A stretch of 64,000 nucleotides of DNA from Flavobacteriaceae bacterium UBA1682 (lineage in GTDB: Bacteria; Bacteroidota; Bacteroidia; Flavobacteriales; Flavobacteriaceae). The position numbers were made by a program, and so were the translations under genes. This document shows positions 1 through 8,246 of the stretch, in pieces. The stretch spans positions 278,822 through 342,821 of the forward strand of contig DCKE01000027.1 of the NCBI GenBank assembly GCA_002320285.1, written 5' to 3'. The number at the start of each line of letters is the position of its first letter. The first letter of the stretch is position 1. The notes below the pieces were generated by a model. It had not been told where the DNA came from, did not search any database, and saw only the letters and a program-made list of their open reading frames with translations.

Positions 1-226
1 TGGAGATTTAAACCGTCGTCGCGGTCAAATCAACAACATGGACGATAGAGCAGGAGCAAAGGTTGTTAAAGCTAGTGTGCCACTTTCAGAGATGTTTGGG
101 TATGTGACTACGCTTAGAACGTTATCTTCTGGTAGAGCGACTTCAACGATGGAGTTCTCTCACTATGCTGAAACACCTTCTAATATTTCAGAAGAAGTTA
201 TTAAAAAAGCTAAAGGAAACGCTTAA
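1..226 (+). CDS. fusA: Elongation factor G, C-terminal fragment
   Basis: This is the 3' end of the translocation GTPase EF-G; the gene starts before the window and is read in the frame beginning at base 2. The visible residues GDLNRRRGQINNMDDR followed by VPLSEMFGYVTTLRTLSSGRA are the typical EF-G domain IV/V sequence, ending in a lysine-rich tail. It lies 11 bases upstream of rpsJ, the usual str-to-S10 junction, so rpsL and rpsG are probably just outside the window. Only about 74 residues are visible, so nothing can be said about the GTPase domain. Confidence 0.96.
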   Translation, partial: GDLNRRRGQINNMDDRAGAKVVKASVPLSEMFGYVTTLRTLSSGRATSTMEFSHYAETPSNISEEVIKKAKGNA

Positions 227-237
227 TCTAAAAGAAA

Positions 238-543
238 ATGAGTCAGAAAATAAGAATAAAATTAAAATCTTACGATCACATGTTGGTTGATAAATCAGCT
301 GAAAAGATCGTAAAAACTGTAAAAAGTACAGGAGCAGTGGTAACAGGGCCAATTCCTTTGCCAACTCATAAAAAGATTTTCACTGTTTTGCGTTCTCCGC
401 ACGTAAACAAAAAAGCAAGAGAGCAATTTGAAGTAAGTTCTTACAAGAGATTGTTAGATATTTACTCTTCTTCTTCTAAAACTATCGATGCTCTAATGAA
501 ATTGGAGTTGCCTAGTGGAGTAGAAGTTGAAATCAAAGTGTGA
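238..543 (+). CDS. rpsJ: 30S ribosomal protein S10
   Basis: A 101-residue protein of normal S10 length, with the family motif GPIPLPTHK and the segment RSPHVNKKAREQFE. S10 sits in the head of the small subunit and in other bacteria also acts with NusB in antitermination. It follows fusA by 11 bases. It is separated from rplC by 96 bases holding a terminator-like hairpin, which is unusual in a superoperon whose other gaps are mostly under 25 bases. Confidence 0.98.
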   Translation: MSQKIRIKLKSYDHMLVDKSAEKIVKTVKSTGAVVTGPIPLPTHKKIFTVLRSPHVNKKAREQFEVSSYKRLLDIYSSSSKTIDALMKLELPSGVEVEIKV

Positions 544-566
544 TAAAACTCTTCCTTTAATAATAC

Positions 567-606
567 AATCAAGTACGGAGACTTGGGTTTCTGTACTTGA
601 TTTTTT
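567..606 (+). terminator. Terminator-like hairpin between rpsJ and rplC
   Basis: The arms AATCAAGTAC (567-576) and GTACTTGATT (593-602) pair perfectly. The inner GGAGAC/GTTTCT arms extend the stem around a TTGG loop, and six T follow at 601-606. This has the form of an intrinsic terminator but sits inside the ribosomal superoperon. It could lower rplC-distal transcription, act as an attenuator, or end the str-rpsJ transcript with a new promoter before rplC. The structure is seen directly; the function is inferred. Confidence 0.75.
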
Positions 607-639
607 AATAGAATTCAATAATTAATTAATTTAATATTT

Positions 640-1257
640 ATGTCTGGGTTAATAGGTAAAAAAATCGGCATGACTAGTATATTCGACGAGAACGGGAAAA
701 ACATCCCTTGTACAGTTGTTGAAGTAGGTCCATGCGTAGTTACCCAAGTCAGAACCAATGAGGTTGACGGGTATGAAGCGTTACAACTTGGTTTCGATGA
801 CAAAAAAGACAAAAGCGCAATTAAAGCTGAGTTAGGTCACTTTAAAAAAGCGGGTACGTCTGCAAAAAGAAAAGTCATTGAGATTAAGGAGTTTGAAAGC
901 GAGTATAAATTAGGTGATGTTATCACAGTAGATCTTTTTCAAGAAGGTGACTTTGTAGATGTTCAAGGTGTTTCTAAAGGTAAAGGTTTCCAAGGGGTTG
1001 TTAAACGTCATGGTTTCGGTGGAGTTGGTCAAGCAACACACGGTCAACATAACCGTTTAAGAGCACCAGGATCTATCGGTGCTTCTTCTTATCCTTCTAG
1101 AGTATTCAAAGGAATGCGTATGGCAGGAAGAATGGGAGGAGTAAATGTAACAATTCAAAACCTTAGAGTTTTAAAAGTAGTTGCTGAAAAGAACCTACTT
1201 GTTGTTAAAGGAGCAATTCCAGGGCACAATAACTCTTATGTAATCATTCAGAAGTAA
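640..1257 (+). CDS. rplC: 50S ribosomal protein L3
   Basis: A 205-residue L3 starting MSGLIGKKIGMTSIFDENG, with the conserved central loop GFGGVGQATHG and the R-rich segment around RAPGSIGASSYPSRVFKG that reaches towards the peptidyl-transferase centre. L3 is an early 23S rRNA assembly protein. The stop overlaps the rplD start by one base (TAATG), so the two are translationally coupled. It is the first gene after the 567-606 hairpin. Confidence 0.98.
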   Translation: MSGLIGKKIGMTSIFDENGKNIPCTVVEVGPCVVTQVRTNEVDGYEALQLGFDDKKDKSAIKAELGHFKKAGTSAKRKVIEIKEFESEYKLGDVITVDLFQEGDFVDVQGVSKGKGFQGVVKRHGFGGVGQATHGQHNRLRAPGSIGASSYPSRVFKGMRMAGRMGGVNVTIQNLRVLKVVAEKNLLVVKGAIPGHNNSYVIIQK

Positions 1258-1886
1258 TGGAAGTAAAAGTTTTAGATATCACAGGAAAAGATACTGGAAG
1301 AAAAGTTGAACTTTTGGATTCAGTATTTGCAATCGAACCGAACAAACACGCAGTTTATCTTGATGTTAAACAATATTTAGCAAATCAAAGACAAGGTACA
1401 CACAAAGCTAAAGAAAGAGCTGAAGTTGCGGGAAGTACACGTAAGATTAAAAAACAAAAAGGTACAGGTACCGCTCGTGCGGGAAGTATGAAAAACCCTT
1501 TATTCAAAGGAGGGGGAACCATCTTCGGACCAAGACCAAGAAGTTATTCTTTTAAACTTAATAAAAATTTGAAACGTTTAGCTAGAAAATCGGCATTCTC
1601 GATTAAAGCAAAAGAATCAAATTTAATTATCGTTGAAGATTTTAACTTTGAAACTCCACAAACTAAAAATTTCATCAATGTTTTGAATGCTTTAGGACTG
1701 GAAAATAAAAAATCTCTATTTGTGTTGGGTGATTCAAATAAAAATGTATATTTGTCCTCACGCAATTTAGAGAAGACTTCTGTTGTAATGAACTCAGAAT
1801 TAAGTACTTACGCTATTTTAAATACGGTAAGTCTTGTTCTAACAGAAGGTTCTTTAGAGGGAATTGTTGAAAATTTAAGTAAATAA
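1257..1886 (+). CDS. rplD: 50S ribosomal protein L4
   Basis: A 209-residue L4. The extended loop that lines the exit tunnel is recognisable at about residues 45-100 (KQKGTGTARAGSMKNPLFKGGG). In enterobacteria L4 autoregulates the S10 operon through the leader RNA. Here no leader lies before rpsJ, but a strong hairpin precedes rplC, so any L4-type control would have to act there (inference only). Confidence 0.98.
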   Translation: MEVKVLDITGKDTGRKVELLDSVFAIEPNKHAVYLDVKQYLANQRQGTHKAKERAEVAGSTRKIKKQKGTGTARAGSMKNPLFKGGGTIFGPRPRSYSFKLNKNLKRLARKSAFSIKAKESNLIIVEDFNFETPQTKNFINVLNALGLENKKSLFVLGDSNKNVYLSSRNLEKTSVVMNSELSTYAILNTVSLVLTEGSLEGIVENLSK

Positions 1887-1893
1887 TAGGAAG

Positions 1894-2184
1894 ATGAGTA
1901 TTTTAATTAAGCCTATCATTACCGAAAAAATCACAAAACAAGGAGAAATTTTCAATCGTTTTGGGTTCGTAGTGGACAAAAGAGCTAACAAAATTCAGAT
2001 CAAAAACGCAGTGGAAGCTGCGTATGGTGTGAGTGTTGTTGGAGTAAATACCCTTAACTACAGAGCAGACCGATCAGTTAAATTCACCAAAAGTGGAATG
2101 ATTAACGGTAAAACTAATGCCTACAAGAAGGCAATAGTGCAAGTGAAAGAAGGAGAGACAATAGACTTTTATTCAAATATCTAA
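1894..2184 (+). CDS. rplW: 50S ribosomal protein L23
   Basis: A 96-residue L23 beginning MSILIKPIITEKITK, the usual family start. L23 lies at the tunnel exit and is a docking site for trigger factor and SRP. It is 7 bases after rplD and 6 bases before rplB, within the S10 gene cluster. Confidence 0.97.
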   Translation: MSILIKPIITEKITKQGEIFNRFGFVVDKRANKIQIKNAVEAAYGVSVVGVNTLNYRADRSVKFTKSGMINGKTNAYKKAIVQVKEGETIDFYSNI

Positions 2185-2190
2185 TAAATA

Positions 2191-3015
2191 ATGTCAGTTA
2201 GAAAATTAAAACCTATTACCCCAGGTCAGCGTTTTAGAGTTGTGAATAGTTTTGACGCTATTACAACTGATAAGCCGGAGCGTAGCTTGCTAGCACCGAA
2301 AAAAAACTCTGGAGGTAGAAATAGTCAAGGAAAAATGACCATGCGATATATCGGTGGTGGTCATAAACAAAGATACCGTATCATTGATTTCAAAAGAACT
2401 AAAGTGGGAATTCCTGCTTCTGTGAAATCGATTGAGTATGATCCAAACCGTACGGCATTTATCGCGTTAATCGCGTATGCTGATGGTGCGAAATCTTACG
2501 TTATCGCCCAAAGTGGTATGAAAGTGGGACAGTCAGTAATGTCTGGACCAGATGCAGCTCCAGAAGTGGGGAATGCAATGCCTTTAAGTAAAATTCCTTT
2601 AGGAACTGTTATTTCTTGTATCGAGTTACGTCCTGGTCAAGGAGCAGTAATTGCTCGTTCTGCAGGAACTTTTGCTCAGTTAGTTGCAAGAGACGGTAGA
2701 TATGCTACAATCAAAATGCCTTCAGGGGAAATTAGATTGATTCTTTTAGAATGTATGGCTACGGTTGGTGCAGTATCTAACCATGATCATCAATTGATCG
2801 TTTCTGGTAAAGCCGGTAGATCTAGATGGTTGGGTAGAAGACCAAGAACAAGACCAGTAGCGATGAACCCAGTTGATCACCCAATGGGAGGTGGTGAAGG
2901 ACGCTCTTCAGGAGGTCACCCACGTTCTAGAAATGGAATTCCAGCTAAGGGGTACAGAACTCGTTCTAAAGTTAAGTCGAGTAATAAGTATATCGTAGAA
3001 CGTAGAAAGAAATAA
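2191..3015 (+). CDS. rplB: 50S ribosomal protein L2
   Basis: A 274-residue L2, full length. The C-terminal signature with the conserved His (NPVDHPMGGGEG) and the basic tail are present, as is the N-terminal RNA-binding segment MRYIGGGHKQRYR. L2 is needed for subunit association and peptidyl transfer. It keeps the canonical rplW-rplB-rpsS order. Confidence 0.98.
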   Translation: MSVRKLKPITPGQRFRVVNSFDAITTDKPERSLLAPKKNSGGRNSQGKMTMRYIGGGHKQRYRIIDFKRTKVGIPASVKSIEYDPNRTAFIALIAYADGAKSYVIAQSGMKVGQSVMSGPDAAPEVGNAMPLSKIPLGTVISCIELRPGQGAVIARSAGTFAQLVARDGRYATIKMPSGEIRLILLECMATVGAVSNHDHQLIVSGKAGRSRWLGRRPRTRPVAMNPVDHPMGGGEGRSSGGHPRSRNGIPAKGYRTRSKVKSSNKYIVERRKK

Positions 3016-3025
3016 AAGATAAGAC

Positions 3026-3304
3026 ATGGCACGTTCATTAAAAAAAGGACCTTATGTTCACTTTAAGTTAGAGAAAAAAGTTCAAGATAATATTGAAAAG
3101 GGTAATAAAGGGGTTGTTAAGACTTGGTCTAGAGCTTCTATGATTACTCCGGATTTTGTTGGACAAACTATCGCAGTGCATAATGGTCGTCAATTTGTAC
3201 CAGTTTACGTAACAGAAAACATGGTCGGACATAAATTAGGGGAATTTTCACCAACTAGATCTTTTAGAGGTCATGCGGGTGCGAAAAATAAAGGAAAAAA
3301 ATAA
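3026..3304 (+). CDS. rpsS: 30S ribosomal protein S19
   Basis: A 92-residue S19 with the start MARSLKKGPYVHFKLEKK and the conserved segment HNGRQFVPVYVTENMVGHKLGEF. S19 forms a complex with S13 in the head of the small subunit. It lies 10 bases after rplB and 9 bases before rplV. Confidence 0.98.
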   Translation: MARSLKKGPYVHFKLEKKVQDNIEKGNKGVVKTWSRASMITPDFVGQTIAVHNGRQFVPVYVTENMVGHKLGEFSPTRSFRGHAGAKNKGKK

Positions 3305-3313
3305 TAAGAAGCT

Positions 3314-3724
3314 ATGGGAGTTCGTAAAAGAGAGAGAGCCGAGCAAATTAAAGAAGCTAAGAAAGATGTTGCTTTTGCAAAGCTGAATAATTGCCCTACT
3401 TCGCCTAGAAAGATGCGTTTAGTTGCAGATCTAGTTAGAGGACAAAAGGTAGAGAAAGCTCTTAATATATTAAGATTTAGTTCAAAAGAGGCTTCACGTA
3501 AATTGGAGAAACTACTTTTATCAGCAATCGCAAACTGGCAAGCTAAAAACAGCGAAGCTAATTTAGAAGAGGCAGGTTTGGTTGTGCAAGAAATAAGAGT
3601 AGATGGTGGTATGATGTTGAAAAGACTTCGTCCAGCTCCACAAGGTCGTGCGCACAGAATAAGAAAACGCTCAAATCACGTAACCGTGGTATTAGGAGCT
3701 AGTAATAACACACAAAGCAATTAA
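3314..3724 (+). CDS. rplV: 50S ribosomal protein L22
   Basis: A 136-residue L22. The motif NNCPTSPRKMRLVADLVRGQ and the tunnel hairpin MLKRLRPAPQGRAHRIRKRSNH are clear. It is somewhat longer than E. coli L22 (110 residues) because of an N-terminal extension rich in Lys and Glu, as is common in Bacteroidetes. It lies between rpsS and rpsC. Confidence 0.97.
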   Translation: MGVRKRERAEQIKEAKKDVAFAKLNNCPTSPRKMRLVADLVRGQKVEKALNILRFSSKEASRKLEKLLLSAIANWQAKNSEANLEEAGLVVQEIRVDGGMMLKRLRPAPQGRAHRIRKRSNHVTVVLGASNNTQSN

Positions 3725-3732
3725 TAAACAGT

Positions 3733-4458
3733 ATGGGACAAAAAACTAACCCAATCGGGAATCGCCTTGGTATTATTAGAGGATGGGACTCCAACTGGTA
3801 TGGTGGAAATGACTATGGTGATAAATTAGCCGAAGATCACAAGATCAGAAAGTATATCCATGCTCGTTTATCGAAAGCTAGTGTATCAAAAGTAATCATC
3901 GAGAGAACTTTAAAACTTGTAACCGTTACTATCACTACTGCTAGGCCTGGTATCATTATCGGAAAAGGTGGACAAGAGGTAGACAAGTTAAAAGAAGAGC
4001 TTAAGAAAATTACTGACAAAGAGGTTCAAATCAACATCTTTGAAATTAAAAGACCAGAACTTGATGCGTACTTAGTTGCAACTAGTATTGCTCGTCAAAT
4101 CGAAAACAGAATTTCTTATCGTCGTGCTATTAGAATGGCTATTGCTGCTGCGATTAGAATGAATGCTGAGGGAATCAAAGTTTTGATTTCAGGTCGTTTG
4201 AACGGAGCTGAAATGGCACGTTCAGAAATGTTCAAAGAAGGTAGAATTCCTCTATCAACTTTCAGAGCTGATATTGATTATGCACTTGCAGAAGCTCATA
4301 CTACTTACGGTAGAATGGGAATCAAAGTGTGGATCATGAAAGGTGAAGTTTACGGTAAAAGAGATCTTTCTCCGTTAGTTGGAATGGACAAAAAACAGTC
4401 TAAATCAACAGGATCAGGAAAACCGGCTAAACCGAACCACCAACGCAAAAGAAAGTAA
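3733..4458 (+). CDS. rpsC: 30S ribosomal protein S3
   Basis: A 241-residue S3. The N-terminal KH domain has the GxxG loop as RPGIIIGKGGQEVDKL, and the C-terminal half has SGRLNGAEMARSEMFKEGRIPL. The tail is Lys/Ser/Pro-rich. S3 lines the mRNA entry site. It sits 8 bases after rplV and 17 before rplP. Confidence 0.98.
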   Translation: MGQKTNPIGNRLGIIRGWDSNWYGGNDYGDKLAEDHKIRKYIHARLSKASVSKVIIERTLKLVTVTITTARPGIIIGKGGQEVDKLKEELKKITDKEVQINIFEIKRPELDAYLVATSIARQIENRISYRRAIRMAIAAAIRMNAEGIKVLISGRLNGAEMARSEMFKEGRIPLSTFRADIDYALAEAHTTYGRMGIKVWIMKGEVYGKRDLSPLVGMDKKQSKSTGSGKPAKPNHQRKRK

Positions 4459-4475
4459 TTTTAAACTAAAGAAAA

Positions 4476-4895
4476 ATGTTACAGCCTAAAAGAACAAAAT
4501 ACCGTAAGGTACAGAAAGGTAAAATGAAAGGCATTTCTCAAAGAGGACATGAACTTTCAAATGGAATGTTTGGTATTAAATCTTTAGACTCATCGTTTAT
4601 CACTTCTCGACAAATCGAGGCAGCGCGTATCGCGGCTACTCGTTTTATGAAACGTGAAGGGCAATTGTGGATCAAAATATTTCCAGACAAACCTATAACA
4701 AAGAAGCCTCTCGAAGTGCGTATGGGTAAAGGTAAAGGTGCAGTAGAATATTGGGTTGCTGTAGTTAAACCGGGAAGAATCATGTTTGAAGTAGGAGGAG
4801 TACCTCTTTCTGTTGCCAAAGAAGCGTTACGCTTGGCAGCTCAGAAGCTTCCTGTAAAAACTAAGTTTATCGTTGCTAGAGATTTCGAAGCATAA
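4476..4895 (+). CDS. rplP: 50S ribosomal protein L16
   Basis: A 139-residue L16 starting MLQPKRTKYRKVQKGKMKG. The segment VRMGKGKGAVEYWVAVVKPG is the family signature. L16 organises the A-site region of the large subunit. Its length is normal and it is followed by rpmC, the standard order. Confidence 0.98.
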   Translation: MLQPKRTKYRKVQKGKMKGISQRGHELSNGMFGIKSLDSSFITSRQIEAARIAATRFMKREGQLWIKIFPDKPITKKPLEVRMGKGKGAVEYWVAVVKPGRIMFEVGGVPLSVAKEALRLAAQKLPVKTKFIVARDFEA

Positions 4896-4907
4896 TCTAA
4901 ATTTATT

Positions 4908-5099
4908 ATGAAACAATCAGAAATAGTGAATCTATCTGCAGCTGAGTTACAAGATGGACTTAGTCAGTTAAAGAAAACATATACCGACCTAAAATCAGCT
5001 CATGCGATTTCTCCTATAGAGAATCCTTTACAAATCAGATCTTTAAGAAGATCTATTGCTAGAGTATCAACTGAGCTAAGCAAAAGAGAGTTACAATAA
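4908..5099 (+). CDS. rpmC: 50S ribosomal protein L29
   Basis: A 63-residue helical L29 (MKQSEIVNLSAAELQDGLSQ), normal length, ending in a basic helix with RRSIARVSTELSKRE. L29 packs beside L23 at the tunnel exit. It lies between rplP and rpsQ. Confidence 0.97.
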   Translation: MKQSEIVNLSAAELQDGLSQLKKTYTDLKSAHAISPIENPLQIRSLRRSIARVSTELSKRELQ

Positions 5100-5116
5100 T
5101 TGTATTCTGCTGAAAG

Positions 5117-5374
5117 ATGGAAAAAAGAAATTTAAGAAAAGAGAGAATAGGTGTTGTTACGAGTAACAAAATGGAGAAATCTATTGTAGTTGCGGAGACA
5201 AAGAGAGTAAAACACCCGTTATATGGTAAGTTCGTGTTAAAAACAAAGAAATACGTTGCGCACGACGAAACAAACGATTGTAACATTGGAGATACAGTAA
5301 AGATCATGGAAACAAGACCTTTAAGTAAATCAAAATGTTGGAGATTAGTTGAAATCATTGAAAGAGCGAAATAA
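5117..5374 (+). CDS. rpsQ: 30S ribosomal protein S17
   Basis: An 85-residue S17 with an OB fold: RIGVVTSNKMEKSIVVAETKR, then HPLYGKFVLKTKKYVAHDE and GDTVKIMETRPLSKSKCWRL. It is a primary 16S rRNA-binding protein. The stop is two bases from the rplN start. Confidence 0.98.
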   Translation: MEKRNLRKERIGVVTSNKMEKSIVVAETKRVKHPLYGKFVLKTKKYVAHDETNDCNIGDTVKIMETRPLSKSKCWRLVEIIERAK

Positions 5375-5376
5375 TT

Positions 5377-5745
5377 ATGGTACAACAAGAATCAAGACTT
5401 AAAGTAGCAGATAACACGGGAGCAAAAGAAGTTTTGACTATCCGTGTACTTGGAGGAACGAAACGTCGTTATGCCTCTGTAGGTGATAAAATTGTAGTTT
5501 CAATTAAAGAAGCTACCCCTAACGCTAGCGTTAAAAAAGGGTCAGTTTCTACTGCAGTGGTTGTACGCACCAAAAAAGAAGTGAGAAGAGCCGATGGATC
5601 TTATATCAGATTTGATGACAACGCTTGTGTGTTGTTGAATGCAGCTGGTGAGATGAAGGGTACTCGTGTTTTTGGTCCTGTAGCAAGAGAACTTCGTGAA
5701 AGACAATTCATGAAAATTGTATCATTAGCACCTGAGGTGTTATAA
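5377..5745 (+). CDS. rplN: 50S ribosomal protein L14
   Basis: A 122-residue L14, the exact family length, with MVQQESRLKVADNTGAKEV and the central segment RRADGSYIRFDDNACVLLN. L14 lies at the subunit interface and contacts L19. It heads the block that corresponds to the spc operon elsewhere. No separate promoter is visible in the two-base gap before it. Confidence 0.98.
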   Translation: MVQQESRLKVADNTGAKEVLTIRVLGGTKRRYASVGDKIVVSIKEATPNASVKKGSVSTAVVVRTKKEVRRADGSYIRFDDNACVLLNAAGEMKGTRVFGPVARELRERQFMKIVSLAPEVL

Positions 5746-5757
5746 TTCGTTCGAAAG

Positions 5758-6072
5758 ATGATAAAGCTAAAGATAAAAACAGGAGATACCGTTAGAGTAA
5801 TTGCTGGAGACCACAAAGGTTCTGAAGGTACTGTTCTACGTGTATTACGTGAAAAAAACAAAGCTATTGTTGAAGGGGTGAATATTATTTCAAAACACGT
5901 GAAGCCTAGTGCTTCTAACCCTCAAGGTGGAATTGTGAAAAGAGAAGCTGCTATTCATATCTCAAACATCGCTTTAGTTGATACAAAAACTAAAGAAGTA
6001 ACGAAAGTTACTTATAAAGTTGAAGGAGACAAGAAAGTAAGAGTTTCTAAAAAATCAAATCAAGTATTATAG
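5758..6072 (+). CDS. rplX: 50S ribosomal protein L24
   Basis: A 104-residue L24 whose N-terminal KOW motif is clear (GDTVRVIAGDHKGSEGTVLRV). L24 starts 50S assembly near the tunnel exit. It lies 12 bases after rplN and 2 bases before rplE. Confidence 0.98.
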   Translation: MIKLKIKTGDTVRVIAGDHKGSEGTVLRVLREKNKAIVEGVNIISKHVKPSASNPQGGIVKREAAIHISNIALVDTKTKEVTKVTYKVEGDKKVRVSKKSNQVL

Positions 6073-6074
6073 TT

Positions 6075-6626
6075 ATGGCTTATTTACCAAGACTTAAAGA
6101 CGAATATAAGAACAGAGTAATCTCTGCGCTTACAGAAGAATTCGGATACAAAAATGTTATGCAAGTTCCTAAACTTGAAAAGATTGTTGTAAGCCGTGGC
6201 GTTGGTGCTGCTGTATCAGATAAGAAATTAGTTGATTATGCAGTAGAAGAATTAACAAAGATTACGGGCCAAAAAGCAGTAGCTACTATCTCTAAGAAAG
6301 ACGTTGCGGCGTTCAAATTGAGAAAGGGTATGCCAATTGGAGCAAAAGTAACTTTGCGAGGAGAAAGAATGTATGAGTTTTTAGACCGTTTGGTTACTTC
6401 TGCATTACCACGTGTTAGAGATTTCGCTGGAATCAAATCTGATGGATTTGATGGAAGAGGAAACTACAACTTGGGGGTTACTGAGCAAATCATTTTCCCA
6501 GAAATCAACATCGATAAAGTAAACAAAATCGCTGGTTTTGATATCACTTTTGTAACTTCTGCTGAAACAGATAAAGAAGCCAAATCATTACTAGCTGAAT
6601 TAGGACTACCTTTTAAAAAGAATTAA
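6075..6626 (+). CDS. rplE: 50S ribosomal protein L5
   Basis: A 183-residue L5 with the 5S rRNA-binding regions RKGMPIGAKVTLRGERMYEF and GRGNYNLGVTEQIIFPEI. Length and sequence are normal. It is followed three bases later by rpsN. Confidence 0.98.
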   Translation: MAYLPRLKDEYKNRVISALTEEFGYKNVMQVPKLEKIVVSRGVGAAVSDKKLVDYAVEELTKITGQKAVATISKKDVAAFKLRKGMPIGAKVTLRGERMYEFLDRLVTSALPRVRDFAGIKSDGFDGRGNYNLGVTEQIIFPEINIDKVNKIAGFDITFVTSAETDKEAKSLLAELGLPFKKN

Positions 6627-6629
6627 GTT

Positions 6630-6899
6630 ATGGCTAAAGAATCAATGAAGGCCCGTGAGGTTAAAAGACAAGCATTAGTAGATAAATATGCAACTAAAAG
6701 ACAAGCTCTTTTAGACGCTGGTGACTATGAAGGGTTACAAAAATTGCCTAAAAATGCTTCTCCAGTTCGTTTACACAACAGATGTAAATTAACAGGAAGA
6801 CCTAGAGGGTATATGCGTCAATTCGGACTTTCCCGTGTCACGTTTCGTGAAATGGCAAATAACGGATTGATACCTGGAGTAAAAAAGGCAAGTTGGTAA
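6630..6899 (+). CDS. rpsN: 30S ribosomal protein S14, zinc-free form
   Basis: An 89-residue S14 of the longer class without the zinc-binding Cys pairs. The only Cys in the C-terminal half is in NRCKLTGRPRGYMRQFGLSR, so the CxxC-x-CxxC pattern of the short zinc form is missing. S14 assembles late into the 30S head. Together with the Cys-poor L36 at 11028 it suggests a ribosome with a low zinc demand. Confidence 0.97.
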   Translation: MAKESMKAREVKRQALVDKYATKRQALLDAGDYEGLQKLPKNASPVRLHNRCKLTGRPRGYMRQFGLSRVTFREMANNGLIPGVKKASW

Positions 6900-6920
6900 T
6901 TAAGATTAAAGGTAAATAAA

Positions 6921-7319
6921 ATGTACACAGATCCAATAGCAGATTTTCTTACAAGAATTAGAAACGCAGTACGTGCAAATCATAAAGTGGTTGAAATACC
7001 TGCTTCTAAATTCAAAAGAGAAATCACAAAAATATTATTCGATCAAGGATATATCTTAAGCTATAAATTCGATGACAGTTCTGTACAAGGAACCATCAAA
7101 ATAGCTTTAAAATACGATAAAGACACCAAAGAGTCTGTTATCAGAGATATCCAAAGAATTAGTAAACCAGGTTTGCGTAAATATGCCTCATCAGCAGATC
7201 TTCCTAGAATCTTAAATGGTTTGGGAATTGCAATTGTTTCTACATCAAAAGGTTTGATGACTGGAAAACAAGCCAAGCAATTGAATGTAGGTGGTGAAGT
7301 AGTTTGTTACGTATACTAA
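6921..7319 (+). CDS. rpsH: 30S ribosomal protein S8
   Basis: A 132-residue S8 starting MYTDPIADFLTRIRNA and ending with the family motif STSKGLMTGKQAKQLNVGGE. S8 binds helix 21 of 16S rRNA and in E. coli represses the spc operon by binding the rplE region. No equivalent RNA mimic was sought here in detail. Confidence 0.98.
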   Translation: MYTDPIADFLTRIRNAVRANHKVVEIPASKFKREITKILFDQGYILSYKFDDSSVQGTIKIALKYDKDTKESVIRDIQRISKPGLRKYASSADLPRILNGLGIAIVSTSKGLMTGKQAKQLNVGGEVVCYVY

Positions 7320-7335
7320 TATAAAAGACTTAGAA

Positions 7336-7878
7336 ATGTCAAGAATAGGTAAAAATCCAATAACAATCCCAGCTGGTGTAACTGTAACGGTTAACGAAGA
7401 CGTGGTTGTTGTAAAAGGAAAATTAGGCGAACTTTCTCAGAAAATAGTAGATATTTCAGTTAAAGTAGAAGACGGACAAGTAATCGTTACGCGTGATTCA
7501 GACGCTAAAGATCTAAGATCTAAACACGGTTTATATAGAAGTTTAATCAGCAACATGGTTGTTGGTGTATCAGAAGGTTTTACAAAATCACTTGAATTAG
7601 TAGGGGTAGGTTACCGTGCATCTAATCAAGGTCAGAAATTGGACTTAGCATTAGGTTTTTCTCACAACATCCTTTTGGAAGTTGCTGCAGAAGTAACTGT
7701 TGAAACCATTTCAGAAAAAGGTAAAAACCCTATTATTAAATTAACTTCTTCTGACAAACAACTTGTAGGACAAGTTGCTGCAAAGATTCGTTCTTTCCGT
7801 AAACCAGAACCTTACAAAGGAAAAGGTGTGAAATTTGTCGGAGAAGAACTAAGAAGAAAAGCAGGTAAATCAGCTTAA
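7336..7878 (+). CDS. rplF: 50S ribosomal protein L6
   Basis: A 180-residue L6 with its two repeated domains: MSRIGKNPITIPAGVTV at the start and RKPEPYKGKGVKFVGEELRRK, the family signature, at the end. It binds near the sarcin-ricin loop. Confidence 0.98.
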   Translation: MSRIGKNPITIPAGVTVTVNEDVVVVKGKLGELSQKIVDISVKVEDGQVIVTRDSDAKDLRSKHGLYRSLISNMVVGVSEGFTKSLELVGVGYRASNQGQKLDLALGFSHNILLEVAAEVTVETISEKGKNPIIKLTSSDKQLVGQVAAKIRSFRKPEPYKGKGVKFVGEELRRKAGKSA

Positions 7879-7889
7879 AAATTAAGACT

Positions 7890-8240
7890 ATGTCATTAAC
7901 AAAATCTGAAAGAAGACAAAGAATTAAATTCAGAATCAGAAAGATTGTAAGCGGAACTGCTGCTAAACCAAGACTTTCTGTATTCAGAAGTAATAAAGAA
8001 ATCTATGCGCAAGTAATAGATGACGTAAACGGAGTGACTCTAGCTTCAGCTTCTTCAAGAGAAGCCGGGATAACAAGAGGCACCAATATTGAAACTGCTG
8101 CATCTGTAGGTAAACTTATCGCAGAGAAGGCTTCAAAAGCAGGTGTAGATACTATTTCTTTCGATAGAAATGGTTATTTATACCACGGACGTGTGAAATC
8201 ATTGGCTGAAGGCGCTAGAGAAGCTGGCTTAAAATTCTAA
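7890..8240 (+). CDS. rplR: 50S ribosomal protein L18
   Basis: A 116-residue L18, a 5S rRNA-binding protein, with RIRKIVSGTAAKPRLSVFRS and the C-terminal FDRNGYLYHGRVKSLAEGAR. Its length is normal. It lies 6 bases before rpsE. Confidence 0.98.
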   Translation: MSLTKSERRQRIKFRIRKIVSGTAAKPRLSVFRSNKEIYAQVIDDVNGVTLASASSREAGITRGTNIETAASVGKLIAEKASKAGVDTISFDRNGYLYHGRVKSLAEGAREAGLKF

Positions 8241-8246
8241 TTAGTT

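Noticed and set aside
4538..4819. 93-residue minus-strand frame within rplP
   Set aside because: Antisense to a highly conserved ribosomal protein gene; shadow frame.
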